Assembly (NCBI RefSeq): GCF_022807995.1 | Contig: NZ_CP094351.1 | Location: forward strand, 2,387,001-2,451,000 | Direction of reading: 5' to 3' | Length of the DNA stretch: 64,000 bases | DNA from: Pseudomonas orientalis | Lineage (GTDB): Bacteria > Pseudomonadota > Gammaproteobacteria > Pseudomonadales > Pseudomonadaceae | Part shown: positions 8,310 to 16,788 of the stretch, one piece after another | Numbering within the stretch: the first letter of the stretch is position 1 | Layout: each line of letters begins with the position of its first letter | The notes under the pieces: generated by a model | Seen by the model: the letters and a program-made list of their open reading frames with translations, nothing else | What the model was told of the DNA's origin: nothing | Database searches by the model: none | Translations under genes and position numbers: made by a program

Positions 8310-9128
8310 GTGGCAACATCGGCACGACACGCCGCCTGGGCACTGGCACCGGCCTTTGCGGTGCTGCTCGCATTCTGGCTGTTGCCGCTGGCGCACCTGA
8401 TGCTGCTCGGCGCCGAAAGTCGCGACAGCGCCGGCAGCGGCTATTGGCAAGTGCTCACCAGCGCGCAATATCTGGGGAGCCTGGGGCAAACCCTGATTCT
8501 GGCAGGGGTGGTGACGCTGTTCGCGTTGGTGATCGGCGGCATCAGCGGTGTTTTCCTCGCCCGACAACAGTTTTTCGGGCGCTCGGCGCTGGTGGCCTTG
8601 CTCACGTTTCCGCTGGCCTTCCCCGGTGTGGTGGTGGGGTTCCTGGTGATCCTGCTCGCGGGGCGCCAGGGCTTGTTTGCCGCGCTGGGCCTGCAGTTGG
8701 CTGGTGAGCGCTGGATCTTTGCCTACTCGCTGGCGGGGCTGTTCGTGGGCTACCTGTACTTCTCGATTCCCCGGGTGATTCTCACGGTGATGGCGGCCTG
8801 CGAAAGCCTCGACCGCAGCCTGGAGGAGGCCGCGCATTCACTGGGGGCAGGGCACTGGCGCGTGGTCTGCGATGTGATCGTGCCGGGCCTGGCGCCGGCG
8901 CTGGCATCGTGCGGGGCGATCTGCTTCGCCACGTCCATGGGCGCCTTTGGCACGGCGTTCACCCTGGGCACGCGGCTCAACGTCACGCCCGTGGCGATCT
9001 ATAACGTGTTCACCAATTACGCCAACTTTGCCGTCGCCGCTGCGCTGTCGGTCGTGCTTGGCGCGGTGACTTGGGCGGTGCTGCTGCTCACGCGGCGTCT
9101 AGTGAAAAATTCGGGGACTGTGCTGTGA
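8310..9128 (+). CDS. ABC transporter permease
   Basis: A 272-residue inner-membrane protein with about six transmembrane segments. The cytoplasmic EAA loop, contact site for the ATPase, is seen as LEEAAHSLGAGHWRVVCDVIVPG. It starts with GTG immediately after the TAA of the binding-protein gene. It pairs with the second permease just downstream in the pattern of the spermidine/2-aminoethylphosphonate transporter family. Confidence 0.88.
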   Translation: MATSARHAAWALAPAFAVLLAFWLLPLAHLMLLGAESRDSAGSGYWQVLTSAQYLGSLGQTLILAGVVTLFALVIGGISGVFLARQQFFGRSALVALLTFPLAFPGVVVGFLVILLAGRQGLFAALGLQLAGERWIFAYSLAGLFVGYLYFSIPRVILTVMAACESLDRSLEEAAHSLGAGHWRVVCDVIVPGLAPALASCGAICFATSMGAFGTAFTLGTRLNVTPVAIYNVFTNYANFAVAAALSVVLGAVTWAVLLLTRRLVKNSGTVL

Positions 9129-9919
9129 AACGCTCATCGCTGTTTGTGCCGCAACTGCTGTTTACCCTGCTGGTGTGCGCCTTCATGTTGGTGCCGGTGC
9201 TGCTGTCGCTGCTGGCCGGGCTGACGCGCAATTTCTTTGTGGGTGTTTCCAGCGGCTTGACCTTCGACTGGTTGATCCAGGTGTGGCAGGCCTATTCGCC
9301 CACCGTGTGGTTGTCGCTGCAACTGGCCCTGGCCTGCGCGGTGTGCGTCTGCGTGATCGGCGTGCCGGCGGCCTATGCCCTGGTGCGCATGAACAACCGT
9401 TTCAGCCGCGCCTTCGAGGAATTAATGGTGCTGCCGGTGGCAATGCCGGGGTTGGCCAGTGCGTTGGCGCTGCTGCTGACGTACGGCCAGTTCGGCAGCT
9501 TTCGCAGCAGTTGGCTGTTCATCCTGGTCGGCCATGTGCTGTTCACCTTGCCGTTCCTGGTACGTCCGGTGATGGCAGTGATGCAACGCCAGCAACTGCC
9601 GGTGCTGGAGGAGGCGGCGGCGAGCCTGGGCGCGGGCCCCATTAAACGGTTTTTCAGCGTGGTGGTGCCCAACTGCCGAGCAGGCATCCTGGCCGGCGTG
9701 TTGATGGTGGTCACCCTGAGCCTGGGTGAATTCAACCTGACCTGGATGCTCCATACGCCGATGACCAAGACCCTGCCGGTGGGTCTCGCCGACAGCTACG
9801 CCTCGGCGCGGTTGGAAATCGCCAGCGCCTACACCCTTATCTTTTTGCTGATGATCGTGCCGCTGCTGATCGCGCTGCAGGCCATCAGTGCCCGTTTGTC
9901 CCGTGGAGAGCGTCGATGA
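9125..9919 (+). CDS. ABC transporter permease
   Basis: A 264-residue second permease with about six membrane segments and an EAA loop (LEEAAASLGAGPIKRFFSVVVPN). The GTG start overlaps the stop of the first permease (GTGA). Longer in-frame extensions upstream read inside that gene and were rejected. Its own stop overlaps the ATPase start as ATGA, so all four transport genes are tightly coupled. Confidence 0.88.
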   Translation: MKRSSLFVPQLLFTLLVCAFMLVPVLLSLLAGLTRNFFVGVSSGLTFDWLIQVWQAYSPTVWLSLQLALACAVCVCVIGVPAAYALVRMNNRFSRAFEELMVLPVAMPGLASALALLLTYGQFGSFRSSWLFILVGHVLFTLPFLVRPVMAVMQRQQLPVLEEAAASLGAGPIKRFFSVVVPNCRAGILAGVLMVVTLSLGEFNLTWMLHTPMTKTLPVGLADSYASARLEIASAYTLIFLLMIVPLLIALQAISARLSRGERR

Positions 9920-10947
9920 CCGCTATCACTATCCGCCTGCAAGGCTGTCGCAAGGCGTTCGCCGACGGCACCGTGGCCGTGCATGACCTGGACCTGACCG
10001 TCGAAGGCGGTGAAACCCTGGCGATCCTCGGCCCGTCCGGCTGCGGCAAAACCACCACCCTGCGCCTGATCGCCGGCCTGGAACGCCCGGATGTGGGCCA
10101 GGTGTTTTTCGGTGATCAGGACGTGACTCGCCTGCCCATCGAGCGCCGCGATGTGGGCATGGTGTTCCAGAACTACGCGTTGTTTCCCAACCTGGATGTG
10201 GCGGGCAACATTGTCTATGGCTTGAAGGTTCGCGGCATGGCGCCGCGCGAACGCAACAAGCGTTGCGAAGAGCTGCTGGAGTTGGTGGGGTTGCAGCACC
10301 ACGGCAAGCGCAGCATTCATGAGCTCTCCGGCGGCCAGCGCCAGCGCGTCGCCCTGGCCCGCGCCTTGGCACCACGCCCGAAGGTGCTGTTGCTGGACGA
10401 ACCCCTGGCGGCCCTCGACGCACAACTGCGTGAACGCCTGCGCAGTGAGCTGAGCGAGCTGCTGCGCGGCCTGGGCATCACCTCGGTGTTCGTCACCCAC
10501 GACCAAGGCGAAGCCATGGCCCTGGGCGACCGCATTCTGGTGATGGAGCATGGTCGGATCGCGCAGTTGGCCAGCCCCCGGGACATCTACCAGAAACCGG
10601 CCAACGCCTTCGTCGCAGGCTTTGTCGGCAATCTAAACGCCTTCGCGGTGAGCGGGTCGTCGCCCAAGGGCTTGAAAGTCTGCGGCGGCGAACTGCCGTG
10701 GCACGGCACCGACCAGCCCGACACCCTGTATTGCCGCCCCGAACATTTGCGCGTGATGGAGAGCGAAGGGCACTTGCACGGGCGTCTGCTGGCGCAGTTC
10801 TTCCAGGGCGCGCAAAGCCGTTTGCTGGTGGACGTCGGCGCCCCGCAACCGTTGCTGGTCGACAGCAGCGACAACCGGCTGTACGCCGTCGGCGCGCCGA
10901 TTGCCCTGGCGATTGCGCCGCACATGCTGTTCACCCTGAATGCGTGA
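9916..10947 (+). CDS. ABC transporter ATP-binding protein
   Basis: A 343-residue ATPase: Walker A GPSGCGKTT (39-47), Q-loop in VFQNYALFPN, signature LSGGQRQR, Walker B LLLDEPLAALD and H-loop VTHDQ, followed by a C-terminal TOBE-like regulatory domain (from about residue 235). This layout is typical of the MalK/PotA/AEP group and energises import through the two permeases. It overlaps the upstream permease by 4 bp. Confidence 0.92.
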   Translation: MTAITIRLQGCRKAFADGTVAVHDLDLTVEGGETLAILGPSGCGKTTTLRLIAGLERPDVGQVFFGDQDVTRLPIERRDVGMVFQNYALFPNLDVAGNIVYGLKVRGMAPRERNKRCEELLELVGLQHHGKRSIHELSGGQRQRVALARALAPRPKVLLLDEPLAALDAQLRERLRSELSELLRGLGITSVFVTHDQGEAMALGDRILVMEHGRIAQLASPRDIYQKPANAFVAGFVGNLNAFAVSGSSPKGLKVCGGELPWHGTDQPDTLYCRPEHLRVMESEGHLHGRLLAQFFQGAQSRLLVDVGAPQPLLVDSSDNRLYAVGAPIALAIAPHMLFTLNA

Positions 10948-10956
10948 GAATCCACT

Positions 10957-11790
10957 GTGAATCGTCCGTTTCTCGTCGCACAAATAAGCGACCTGCACCT
11001 CAAAGCCGGCCAGCGCCTCACTTATGGCGTGGTTGACACCCTGGGCGCGCTGCGCCGCGCCGTCGACCATCTGAACGCCAGCCACCCACGACCTGACATC
11101 GTGGTGATCAGCGGCGACCTTGTGGACTTCGGCCGTGCCGATGAATACGCCGTGCTGCACCCTCAACTCGCGCGCCTGCACATGCCGTGCTACCTGGTGC
11201 CCGGCAATCACGACGCGCGCGGGCCGTTGCTGGATGCGTTCCGCGATCATGCCTACTTGCCGTTATCGGCAGAGGGCCCGCTGGATTGGGTGGTAGACAC
11301 GCATCCGCTGCGCCTGATCGGCCTCGACTCGACCATTCCCGGTGGTCATGGCGGCCAGTTACTGGACAGCCAATTGCACTGGCTCGATGAACAACTGGCG
11401 CTGCGCCCGCAGGCTCCGACCTTGCTGATCCTGCATCACCCGCCGTTTATCAGCGGCATCGGCCATATGGATCGCGAACCCTTCATCAATGCCGCCGCCC
11501 TGGAACGCGTGGTCGCACGCCATCCGCAAGTGGAGCGCCTGTTATGCGGGCATCTGCACCGGCCAATGCAGCGCCGTTTCGGCGGCAGCGTCAGTTGTGT
11601 CTGCCCCGGCACGTCCCATCAGATCGTGCTGGATTTGCAGGACGCGGCGCCCGCGCATTTCAACCTGGAGCCGGCGGGCTATTTGTTGCATCGCTGGGAA
11701 GCGCAACAGGGGTTGATCAGCCACAACGGCGTGTTCGGGGATTACCCCGGGCCGTATCCGTTCTATGACGTTCATGGGTTGATTGACTGA
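10957..11790 (+). CDS. GpdQ-like metallophosphoesterase (phosphodiesterase)
   Basis: A 277-residue calcineurin-like enzyme with the full dinuclear metal-site pattern: DLH (Asp12, His14), GD (Asp54), GNHD (Asn84, His85), HH (160-161) and GHLH (His199, His201). Overall similarity is to the glycerophosphodiesterase GpdQ and the cyclic-nucleotide phosphodiesterase CpdA. The gene starts with GTG nine bases after the ATPase stop, so it is the last gene of the transporter operon. With no signal peptide it should act in the cytoplasm on the imported substrate, possibly a glycerophosphodiester; this is inference. Confidence 0.88.
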   Translation: MNRPFLVAQISDLHLKAGQRLTYGVVDTLGALRRAVDHLNASHPRPDIVVISGDLVDFGRADEYAVLHPQLARLHMPCYLVPGNHDARGPLLDAFRDHAYLPLSAEGPLDWVVDTHPLRLIGLDSTIPGGHGGQLLDSQLHWLDEQLALRPQAPTLLILHHPPFISGIGHMDREPFINAAALERVVARHPQVERLLCGHLHRPMQRRFGGSVSCVCPGTSHQIVLDLQDAAPAHFNLEPAGYLLHRWEAQQGLISHNGVFGDYPGPYPFYDVHGLID

Positions 11791-11860
11791 GGTTTCGATT
11801 CCGCTGATGTAATCACTGTGGGGGCATAGGTACCTCCACAACCAGGGTACGGCGCCGCAT

Positions 11861-11980
11861 CTGTGGCGAGGGAGCTTGCTCGAGGTCCAAATGTGAAGGG
11901 GGCTTGCCCCCGATGGCGTCAGACCAGCAAACACTGATGTTGGTTGACCCACCGCTATCGGGGGCAAGCCCCTCCCACAT
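11861..11980. repeat. REP fragment followed by a REPIN
   Basis: The region 11791-12112 has no gene. It holds a different REP type at 11861-11883 (TGTGGCGAGGGAGCTTGCTC) and a REPIN at 11891-11980, with GAAGGGGGCTTGCCCCCGAT at the left and its inverted partner at the right. From 12001 on the sequence is AT-rich and probably carries the promoter of the next gene. Confidence 0.85.
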
Positions 11981-12112
11981 TGGTCTTGTGTCGTTGTCAT
12001 CTCTTTATGAAAATTAATAATAATTAGCTTAGATTAAAATGTGATTTTTATTATTTTTGAGCATCCCCTAGGCTGGCCTGGAAGTCCTTAAGGCCATCCA
12101 GGAAGTTTTGCC

Positions 12113-12907
12113 ATGAGCAGCGTTACCTCGCTATCCAGCGTCGCCAATACCGTCCGTCAACGCGTCACGCCAGAGGAATGGGAAGTGCGCGTCAAACTGG
12201 CCGCCGCCTATCGCCTGGCGGCCCTGTACAAGTGGACCGACCATATCTACACGCACTTCTCCGCCCGTGTACCCGGGCCTGAGGAGCATTTCCTGATCAA
12301 CGCGTTCGGGCTGCTGTTCGATGAAATCAGCGCCTCCAACCTGGTCAAGGTCGACCTTGACGGTACCCTGGTCGACGACCCCACCGGGCTTGGCATCAAC
12401 TACGCCGGTTACGTGATCCACAGTGCCATCCATGGCGCCCGCCACGACCTGCAGGCGGTGCTGCACACCCATACCCGCGACGGTATTGCGGTGTCCGCGC
12501 AGAAGGACGGCTTGCTGCCGATCTCCCAGCATTCCATCGCGTTTTCTGGTCGTGTGGCCTATCACGGCTACGAAGGGGTGGCCCTGGACCTGGACGAGCG
12601 CGAGCGGCTGGTGGCGGACCTGGGTGACAAGAGTGTGATGATTTTGCGTAACCATGGGCTGTTGACCGCGGGTATCAGCGTGGAGCATGCGTTTCAACAA
12701 CTGCAAGGGCTGGAGCGGGCATGCACCATTCAGATTGCGGCGCAGGCGGGCGGTAACGCGGCGTTGGTGTTTCCACCCGCTGAAGTAGTGGCCAGGGTCG
12801 AGCAGCAGGCCAAGGTCTTCAGCAGCGGCGAAGGGCCTGGGGTGACGCGGCATTGGAATGCGTTGATTCGGCAGTTGGAACGCACCGATACCGACTATAA
12901 AAACTGA
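12113..12907 (+). CDS. Class II aldolase/adducin family protein
   Basis: A 264-residue protein with the class II aldolase metal-binding pattern: HTHTRDG for two zinc-ligand histidines and RNHGLL for the third, plus NYAGYVIHSAIHGAR. The usual FucA/AraD catalytic glutamate position cannot be assigned with confidence, and many family members are decarboxylases or adducin-like proteins. An AGGAAG lies eight bases before the ATG. A long AT-rich block upstream (12003-12060) suggests a strong or regulated promoter. It faces the transketolase gene convergently with 55 bp between. Substrate unknown. Confidence 0.85.
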   Translation: MSSVTSLSSVANTVRQRVTPEEWEVRVKLAAAYRLAALYKWTDHIYTHFSARVPGPEEHFLINAFGLLFDEISASNLVKVDLDGTLVDDPTGLGINYAGYVIHSAIHGARHDLQAVLHTHTRDGIAVSAQKDGLLPISQHSIAFSGRVAYHGYEGVALDLDERERLVADLGDKSVMILRNHGLLTAGISVEHAFQQLQGLERACTIQIAAQAGGNAALVFPPAEVVARVEQQAKVFSSGEGPGVTRHWNALIRQLERTDTDYKN

Positions 12908-12962
12908 TCCGCAGCCACGCGCAGATGCAGCAGGGAGCAAGCCCCCTGCGCATTGACGCGGT

Positions 12963-15020
12963 TTATTCCGGCCGGGTGTGCCGGATTTGCTGCTTGGCCT
13001 GCGCCACCACATTTTCCGCCGTGAAGCCGAACTTTTCCTGCAACTTCGCCAGGGGCGCCGACGCGCCAAAGCTGTTCATCACCACTTTGGCGCCGGTCTG
13101 TCCGACGTAGCGGTCCCAGCCCAGGGGCCCGGCCTGCTCCACCACCACCCGGGCCTTCACGCTCGGCGGCAAGACGCTGTCGCGATAGGCCTGGTCCTGG
13201 TCTTCAAACAGTTCACAGCTGGGCATCGACACCACCTGTGCGGCGATGCCTTCGCCCGTGAGTTGTTCGTAGGCCGCGACCGCCAGGCTGACTTCACTGC
13301 CGGTGGCGATCAGGATCACCTCTGGCTTGTCCGCACCGGCCAACACATAGGCGCCCTTGGCCGCACCCGCAGCCGACGCGTAACGGCTACGGTCCAGGGT
13401 CGGCAGCGGCTGGCGCGACAGCACCACACAGCTGGGCCGATGGGTTTGCGCCAGCGCCACCTTCCACAACTCAAGGGTTTCATTCGCATCCCCCGGGCGC
13501 AGGGTCAGCAGGCCCGGGGTGGCGCGCAGCTGGGTCAGGTGCTCGATGGGTTGATGCGTCGGGCCGTCTTCGCCCACGCCGATGGAGTCGTGGGTAAACA
13601 CGAATATCACCGGCAATTCCATGATCGCCGCCAGCCGGATCGGCGGTTTCATGTAGTCGCTGAACACCAGAAACGTCGAGGTGTACGGCCGCAGGTAGGA
13701 CAGCGCCATGCCATTGGCAATCGCGCCCATGGCGTGTTCGCGTATGCCGAAGTGCAGGTTGCGCCCGCTGTAATCGTCGGCACTGAAACGGCCTGCGCCG
13801 TCGAAGGTGAGGTTGGTCTTGGTCGACGGCGACAGATCCGCAGAGCCCCCCAGCAACCACGGGATATGTTGCGCGAAGGCGTTCAGCACCTCGCCGCCCG
13901 ACGCTCGGCTGGCGACGCCCTTGGCATCGGCGGCAAAGCTCGGCAGATCGGCCTGCCACTGCTCGGGCATTTCCCCGGCGCGCATGCGTTGCAGCTCGTC
14001 GGCCCGTTGCGGGTCGAGGGCGGCCAGGGTCTGGTTCCACTCGGCAAACAGCGGCTCGGCACGCTCAACGAGTGCATCGCGCAACGTTGCGCGGGCCTCA
14101 TCGGGCACCAGGAAGCTGGCGTCCTGTGGCCAACCATAGGCGGCTTTGGTCAGGCGAATTTCGTCTTCGCCCAACGGCTCACCGTGGGCGGCGGCCGTGT
14201 TGTGTTTGTGCGGCGAGCCGTAGCCGATCACGCTGTCGACCACGATCAGGGTCGGTGCGCCGGTATTGGCCTTGAAGGTTTCCAGCGCCACACTCAATGC
14301 CTGCAGATCATTGGCATCGGTGACATGCACGGTGTGCCAGCCATACGCCTGGAAGCGCTTGATCACATCTTCACTGAAGGCCAGCTCGGTGTGGCCCTCG
14401 ATGCTGATGGTGTTGTTGTCGTAGATCCAGCACAGGTTATCCAGCTGCAGATGCCCGGCCATCGACGCCGCTTCACTGCTGATCCCTTCCATCATGTCGC
14501 CGTCACCGCACAGGGTGTAGACGTCGTAGTCGAACAGCACCTGGCCGTCGCGGTTGAACCGCTTGGCCAGCCAACGCTCGGCCATGGCCATGCCCACGCT
14601 GTTGGCGCAGCCCTGACCCAGGGGGCCGGTGGTGGTTTCCACCCCAGTGGTCATGCGGTACTCGGGGTGCCCGGGGGTCTTGGAACTCATCTGGCGGAAC
14701 TGCTTGATGTCGTCCAGGCTCACCGCCGGCTGCCCGGAACGTTTGCCGTGGGCATCGATCTCCACCACGCCGGACAGGTGCAGCAGCGAATACAGCAGCA
14801 TCGACGCATGCCCCACCGACAACACAAAGCGGTCACGGTTGGGCCAGTCGGGATGCTCCGGGTGATAGCGCAGGAAACGACTCCACAGCGTATAACCCAC
14901 CGGCGCCAGGCCCATGGGCGTGCCGGGGTGGCCCGAGTTGGCCTTCTGCACGGCATCCATGGCCAGGGTGCGGATCGTGTTGATGCATTGCGTGTCGGCG
15001 GCAGTGGCGGTGTGATTCAT
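12963..15020 (-). CDS. tkt: Transketolase
   Basis: A 685-residue thiamine-diphosphate enzyme that exchanges two-carbon units between sugar phosphates in the pentose phosphate pathway. Visible are SGHPGTPMG with the catalytic His31, the ThDP-binding motif GDGDMMEG (172-179), and the second-domain segments HDSIGVGEDGPTHQP and PSCELF. It is slightly longer than typical TktA (about 665) and lies away from the usual metK/epd neighbourhood, so it may be a second transketolase. The ATG at 15020 has GGGAGA ten bases upstream; an upstream in-frame start would add 50 unrelated residues. Confidence 0.93.
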   Translation of the reverse strand: MNHTATAADTQCINTIRTLAMDAVQKANSGHPGTPMGLAPVGYTLWSRFLRYHPEHPDWPNRDRFVLSVGHASMLLYSLLHLSGVVEIDAHGKRSGQPAVSLDDIKQFRQMSSKTPGHPEYRMTTGVETTTGPLGQGCANSVGMAMAERWLAKRFNRDGQVLFDYDVYTLCGDGDMMEGISSEAASMAGHLQLDNLCWIYDNNTISIEGHTELAFSEDVIKRFQAYGWHTVHVTDANDLQALSVALETFKANTGAPTLIVVDSVIGYGSPHKHNTAAAHGEPLGEDEIRLTKAAYGWPQDASFLVPDEARATLRDALVERAEPLFAEWNQTLAALDPQRADELQRMRAGEMPEQWQADLPSFAADAKGVASRASGGEVLNAFAQHIPWLLGGSADLSPSTKTNLTFDGAGRFSADDYSGRNLHFGIREHAMGAIANGMALSYLRPYTSTFLVFSDYMKPPIRLAAIMELPVIFVFTHDSIGVGEDGPTHQPIEHLTQLRATPGLLTLRPGDANETLELWKVALAQTHRPSCVVLSRQPLPTLDRSRYASAAGAAKGAYVLAGADKPEVILIATGSEVSLAVAAYEQLTGEGIAAQVVSMPSCELFEDQDQAYRDSVLPPSVKARVVVEQAGPLGWDRYVGQTGAKVVMNSFGASAPLAKLQEKFGFTAENVVAQAKQQIRHTRPE

Positions 15021-15192
15021 GTAACCGGTCTCCCTCGAGTGGCGATCTACAGTGGAGGGCAAGCCAGGGCAAAGGTTTGATTGCATTGCCGTGGTTACGA
15101 CGAACGGGGCGTATTGACCTCGAACATGACAAGACCCCTGGGAATGGGCTAGCTTCAAGGGGTAGGCCATTGATCAACTGTGGAGGTAAGTC

Positions 15193-15417
15193 ATGCCAGT
15201 GAAACACGACCTGTATCAGGACTTGGGGTTGAGCAAGGAAGTCGTTCACGAGCGCAGGGCGGGGGACAAACGGCTGGACTCGCTGCTCACGCAATACGAC
15301 GCTGCCGACGGGGAGGTGTTGAAGGCGGAGTCGGCCAGTGCCAGCGATGAAGAGGTGGAGAAGCTGAAGAAGAAACGCTTGTTGATCAAAGATGAAATTG
15401 TCGCGAAGTTGGGTTAA
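15193..15417 (+). CDS. Small YdcH/DUF465-like protein
   Basis: A 74-residue, highly charged, predicted helical protein (MPVKHDLYQDLGLSKEVV, then EVEKLKKKRLLIKDEI) that fits the DUF465/YdcH family. A GGAGG lies seven bases before the ATG. The C-terminal half is probably coiled coil. The function of the family is not established. It is divergent from the transketolase gene, with 172 bp between. Confidence 0.8.
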   Translation: MPVKHDLYQDLGLSKEVVHERRAGDKRLDSLLTQYDAADGEVLKAESASASDEEVEKLKKKRLLIKDEIVAKLG

Positions 15418-15433
15418 GTAAAACCCGCAGCCA

Positions 15434-15460
15434 GTGGTGAGGGGCAAATTCCCTCGCCAC
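15434..15460. repeat. Stem-loop, REP remnant or weak terminator
   Basis: GTGGTGAGGG and CCCTCGCCAC form a ten-pair stem with one wobble, just after the small YdcH-like gene. There is no T-run, so termination is uncertain. The TGGCGAGGG core resembles another Pseudomonas REP type. Confidence 0.45.
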
Positions 15461-15545
15461 ACACCAGGCTGTTCCACGCGAATGTGCAGATTTTTTCAGA
15501 ATTGTTTGAGGGACAAGCTCAACCTCGCTCCTTATGATGCGCCCC

Positions 15546-15608
15546 GTCCACCCGGCTCTGGGGCTTTTTGCGATGCAAGGATTGCGTTGTTGAGCCGGGT
15601 GGACATCC
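15546..15608. repeat. Inverted repeat and left direct repeat at island edge
   Basis: GTCCACCCGGCTC (15546-15558) and GAGCCGGGTGGAC (15592-15604) form a 13-bp perfect inverted repeat around a 33-base loop. The right half, extended to GAGCCGGGTGGACATCC (15592-15608), recurs with one mismatch at 19497-19513, on the other side of the AT-rich operon. Confidence 0.7.
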
Positions 15609-15624
15609 CGGGTTCGGGCTGTAC

Positions 15625-16776
15625 TTAGTAAAATCGCTCGGCCGAAAACGCCGCTAAGGAGACATGTGGCTGTTGCCCAACTGCCATGCTGGCAAGGGCG
15701 TCACCGATCGCAGGCGCAAATTTGAATCCGTGCCCCGAGCATGCGGATGCGAAATAAGTTGATCTCAACGCTCGGGACTCCCCAATCAGAAATGAGTCAT
15801 CGGGACTCAGCGTGTAGAAGCAGTTTTTTGCGTATATGGGCGAGCGCTCCAACTTGGGGAAAAGATCACTAACAACCTCCGATATCTCTTCCAAATAGAT
15901 TTTTTGCACCGGTATGTTTGCTCACTCAGGAGTGGCTGGAGTTTGCTGCCTGTTGTGAAAACCAATCTTCACCCCAGGTTCGTTGCTGAGAATCGATGGA
16001 AGACCGTAGAGAAGGGCTCCATTCTGATGCTCATAGAGGAAAATCGGGAACTGATCTGACGAAAACAGATGCTCGAACCCTTTCTTTGGCTTGAACCAAA
16101 ATACTGGAATCTGACGCGGCTCTATGCAGCTTTCGAGTTCGGGTAAAAGGTGAATGGCAATCCAGGGACCCGCTGTGACGATCACTTTTTTTGCAAAGTG
16201 CGTTTGCCCGTTTCGGGTGCGTAAGCGTATCTGCGAACCATGAGGGCCCATGTCGACAACGCTGTCTCCAAATTCAATAATGGCGCCCTGACGCACCGCC
16301 TCGTTGAGCATCTCTAATCTGGCTTCGCAGGCCGATATTGCATAGGCACCGGGCTCGAATACCGTCCGCGATCCAGTTGGCACATTGAATGCTGCAAAAT
16401 GGGACCTGGTTTTCACTTCACTCCACACCGCATGCTCTATACCTCCCCCTCTGGCGGTTTCGATGCTTCCCGCCACCACGTGGCTGGACTGAGGTCCAAC
16501 GAAAATACCCCCGGTTCGAAAGAGCAGCTTTTTCTGCGTTGCCTGTTCCAGTTCGTTCCATAGCAAATCCGACTGGTTGAGTAACGGCAGGTAGTGTCCG
16601 CCTTCCCAATAAGCACGACGAAATATACGGGAGTTTCCGTGGGATGACCCATAGCTGTGGGTGGGGCCCGATGCCTCAATTCCGAGTGTTCGGGTGCATT
16701 TCGCAGCTACCCTCCATAGCCCAGCCGCCCCCGTGATTCCTAGACCAATCACGATAACGTCGTAAGTATTTCTCAT
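15625..16776 (-). pseudogene. SolA-like FAD amine oxidase interrupted by an in-frame TGA
   Basis: The 384-codon frame encodes a monomeric sarcosine/N-methyltryptophan oxidase-like flavoprotein, but codon 285 is TGA (15922-15924). The N-terminal part has the FAD motif (IGLGITGA) and a conserved SYGSSHGNSRIFR block. The frame after the stop continues without shift and contains the NCFYT motif, whose cysteine binds FAD covalently in this family, and SGHGFKFAP near the C-terminus. Both pieces are needed for activity, so the gene is probably inactivated unless the stop is read through. A CGA-to-TGA change is the simplest cause. AGGGAG precedes the ATG. It is the last gene of the AT-rich operon. 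Confidence 0.8.
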
Positions 16777-16788
16777 GTTTGGAACTCC

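Noticed and set aside
7125..8837. 570-codon minus-strand frame over the ABC genes
   Set aside because: It is antisense to a well-supported overlapping operon (binding protein and permease) and is full of His/Gln/Arg runs.
12978..15080. 700-codon open frame antisense to the transketolase gene
   Set aside because: It mirrors a clear transketolase with all motifs. Long antisense frames are common in GC-rich DNA, and its translation is His/Arg/Gly-rich with no family features.
15922..15924. Selenocysteine codon in the SolA-like gene
   Set aside because: Family members have no selenocysteine, no SECIS-like hairpin is evident, and the position is not an active-site residue.
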